Source: Thermodesulfovibrio sp. (GTDB lineage Bacteria; Nitrospirota; Thermodesulfovibrionia; Thermodesulfovibrionales; Thermodesulfovibrionaceae). From it: DNA of 7,026 nucleotides. Positions 6,946 to 7,026 of the stretch are shown piece after piece (position 1 is the stretch's first letter; every line of letters starts with the position of its first letter). The notes beneath the pieces are model-generated. The model was not told the DNA's origin, ran no database searches, and was given only the letters and a program-made list of their open reading frames with translations. The stretch spans positions 1 to 7,026 of the forward strand of contig JAOAGB010000068.1 of the NCBI GenBank assembly GCA_026415995.1, written 5' to 3'. The position numbers were made by a program, and so were the translations under genes.

Positions 6946-6952
6946 AAGGAGG
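6946..6952 (+). promoter_or_regulatory. Ribosome binding site of the partial lipoprotein gene
   Basis: AAGGAGG lies 7 bases before the ATG at 6960, a full-strength Shine-Dalgarno site. It is the main reason to believe that the short reading frame at the window end is a real gene start. Confidence 0.8.
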
Positions 6953-6959
6953 ATAAGAA

Positions 6960-7026
6960 ATGATTAGATATTTATTGTTATGTAGCATGATACTGACATG
7001 TATTGCTTGCAGTCAGCAACTTAGGA
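6960..7026 (+). CDS. Putative lipoprotein, N-terminus only (3' cut by window end)
   Basis: Only 22 codons are present, open to the window end. The translation has a short charged start (MIR), a hydrophobic stretch at about 4-16 (YLLLCSMILTCIA) and then Cys17 followed by SQQ. CIAC at 14-17 resembles a lipobox, with Ala at -1 and Ile at -2, although Cys at -3 is not the usual Leu. This suggests export by Sec and lipid attachment by the Lgt/Lsp route, giving a membrane-anchored protein. Start choice is secured by AAGGAGG 7 bases upstream, and a promoter candidate precedes it, so it probably begins its own transcription unit after the dehydrogenase gene. The mature protein is out of view and its function cannot be named. 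Confidence 0.65.
   Translation, partial: MIRYLLLCSMILTCIACSQQLR

Overview
The window looks like one end of a contig from an AT-rich anaerobic bacterium that makes dissimilatory sulfite reductase, so a sulfate/sulfite reducer or close relative. The Lys/Glu/Ile-rich proteins, low GC and the style of the DsrA N-terminus resemble Thermodesulfovibrio-type Nitrospirota. That placement is an impression from memory, not a computed phylogeny.

Bases 1-33 are not genomic: they match the Illumina Nextera Read 1 transposase adapter, including the 19-bp mosaic end. Genomic sequence starts at about base 34. On the minus strand, dsrA (1867 to 659, complete) is followed by dsrB (622 to 34, cut off at the contig end). 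Together they encode the two subunits of the siroheme enzyme that reduces sulfite in the last step of sulfate respiration. A near-consensus sigma-70-type promoter (TTGATA, 17 bp, extended TATAAT) lies just upstream of dsrA, and both genes have strong Shine-Dalgarno sites.

Across a 148-bp divergent spacer, the plus strand carries smc (2016-5468), a full-length chromosome-condensing SMC ATPase. A GlcD-type FAD-linked 2-hydroxyacid dehydrogenase (5465-6826) overlaps its end by 4 bp. The two plus-strand genes are probably co-transcribed, although their functions are unrelated. The smc start has no visible Shine-Dalgarno site. The dehydrogenase is a plausible electron-donor enzyme (lactate or glycolate oxidation) for an organism that respires sulfite.

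After a 133-bp spacer, a new plus-strand gene starts at 6960 and runs off the window. Its first 22 codons look like a lipoprotein signal peptide. The spacer holds a TATAAT promoter candidate, a 9-bp direct repeat and a 13-bp perfect palindrome at the predicted transcription start, which together suggest an operator.

I found no tRNA, rRNA, CRISPR array, insertion sequence or convincing rho-independent terminator. I also found no clear sign of an undescribed multi-gene system. The main points of interest are the adapter artefact, the regulatory architecture of the two spacers, and the divergent SMC hinge.
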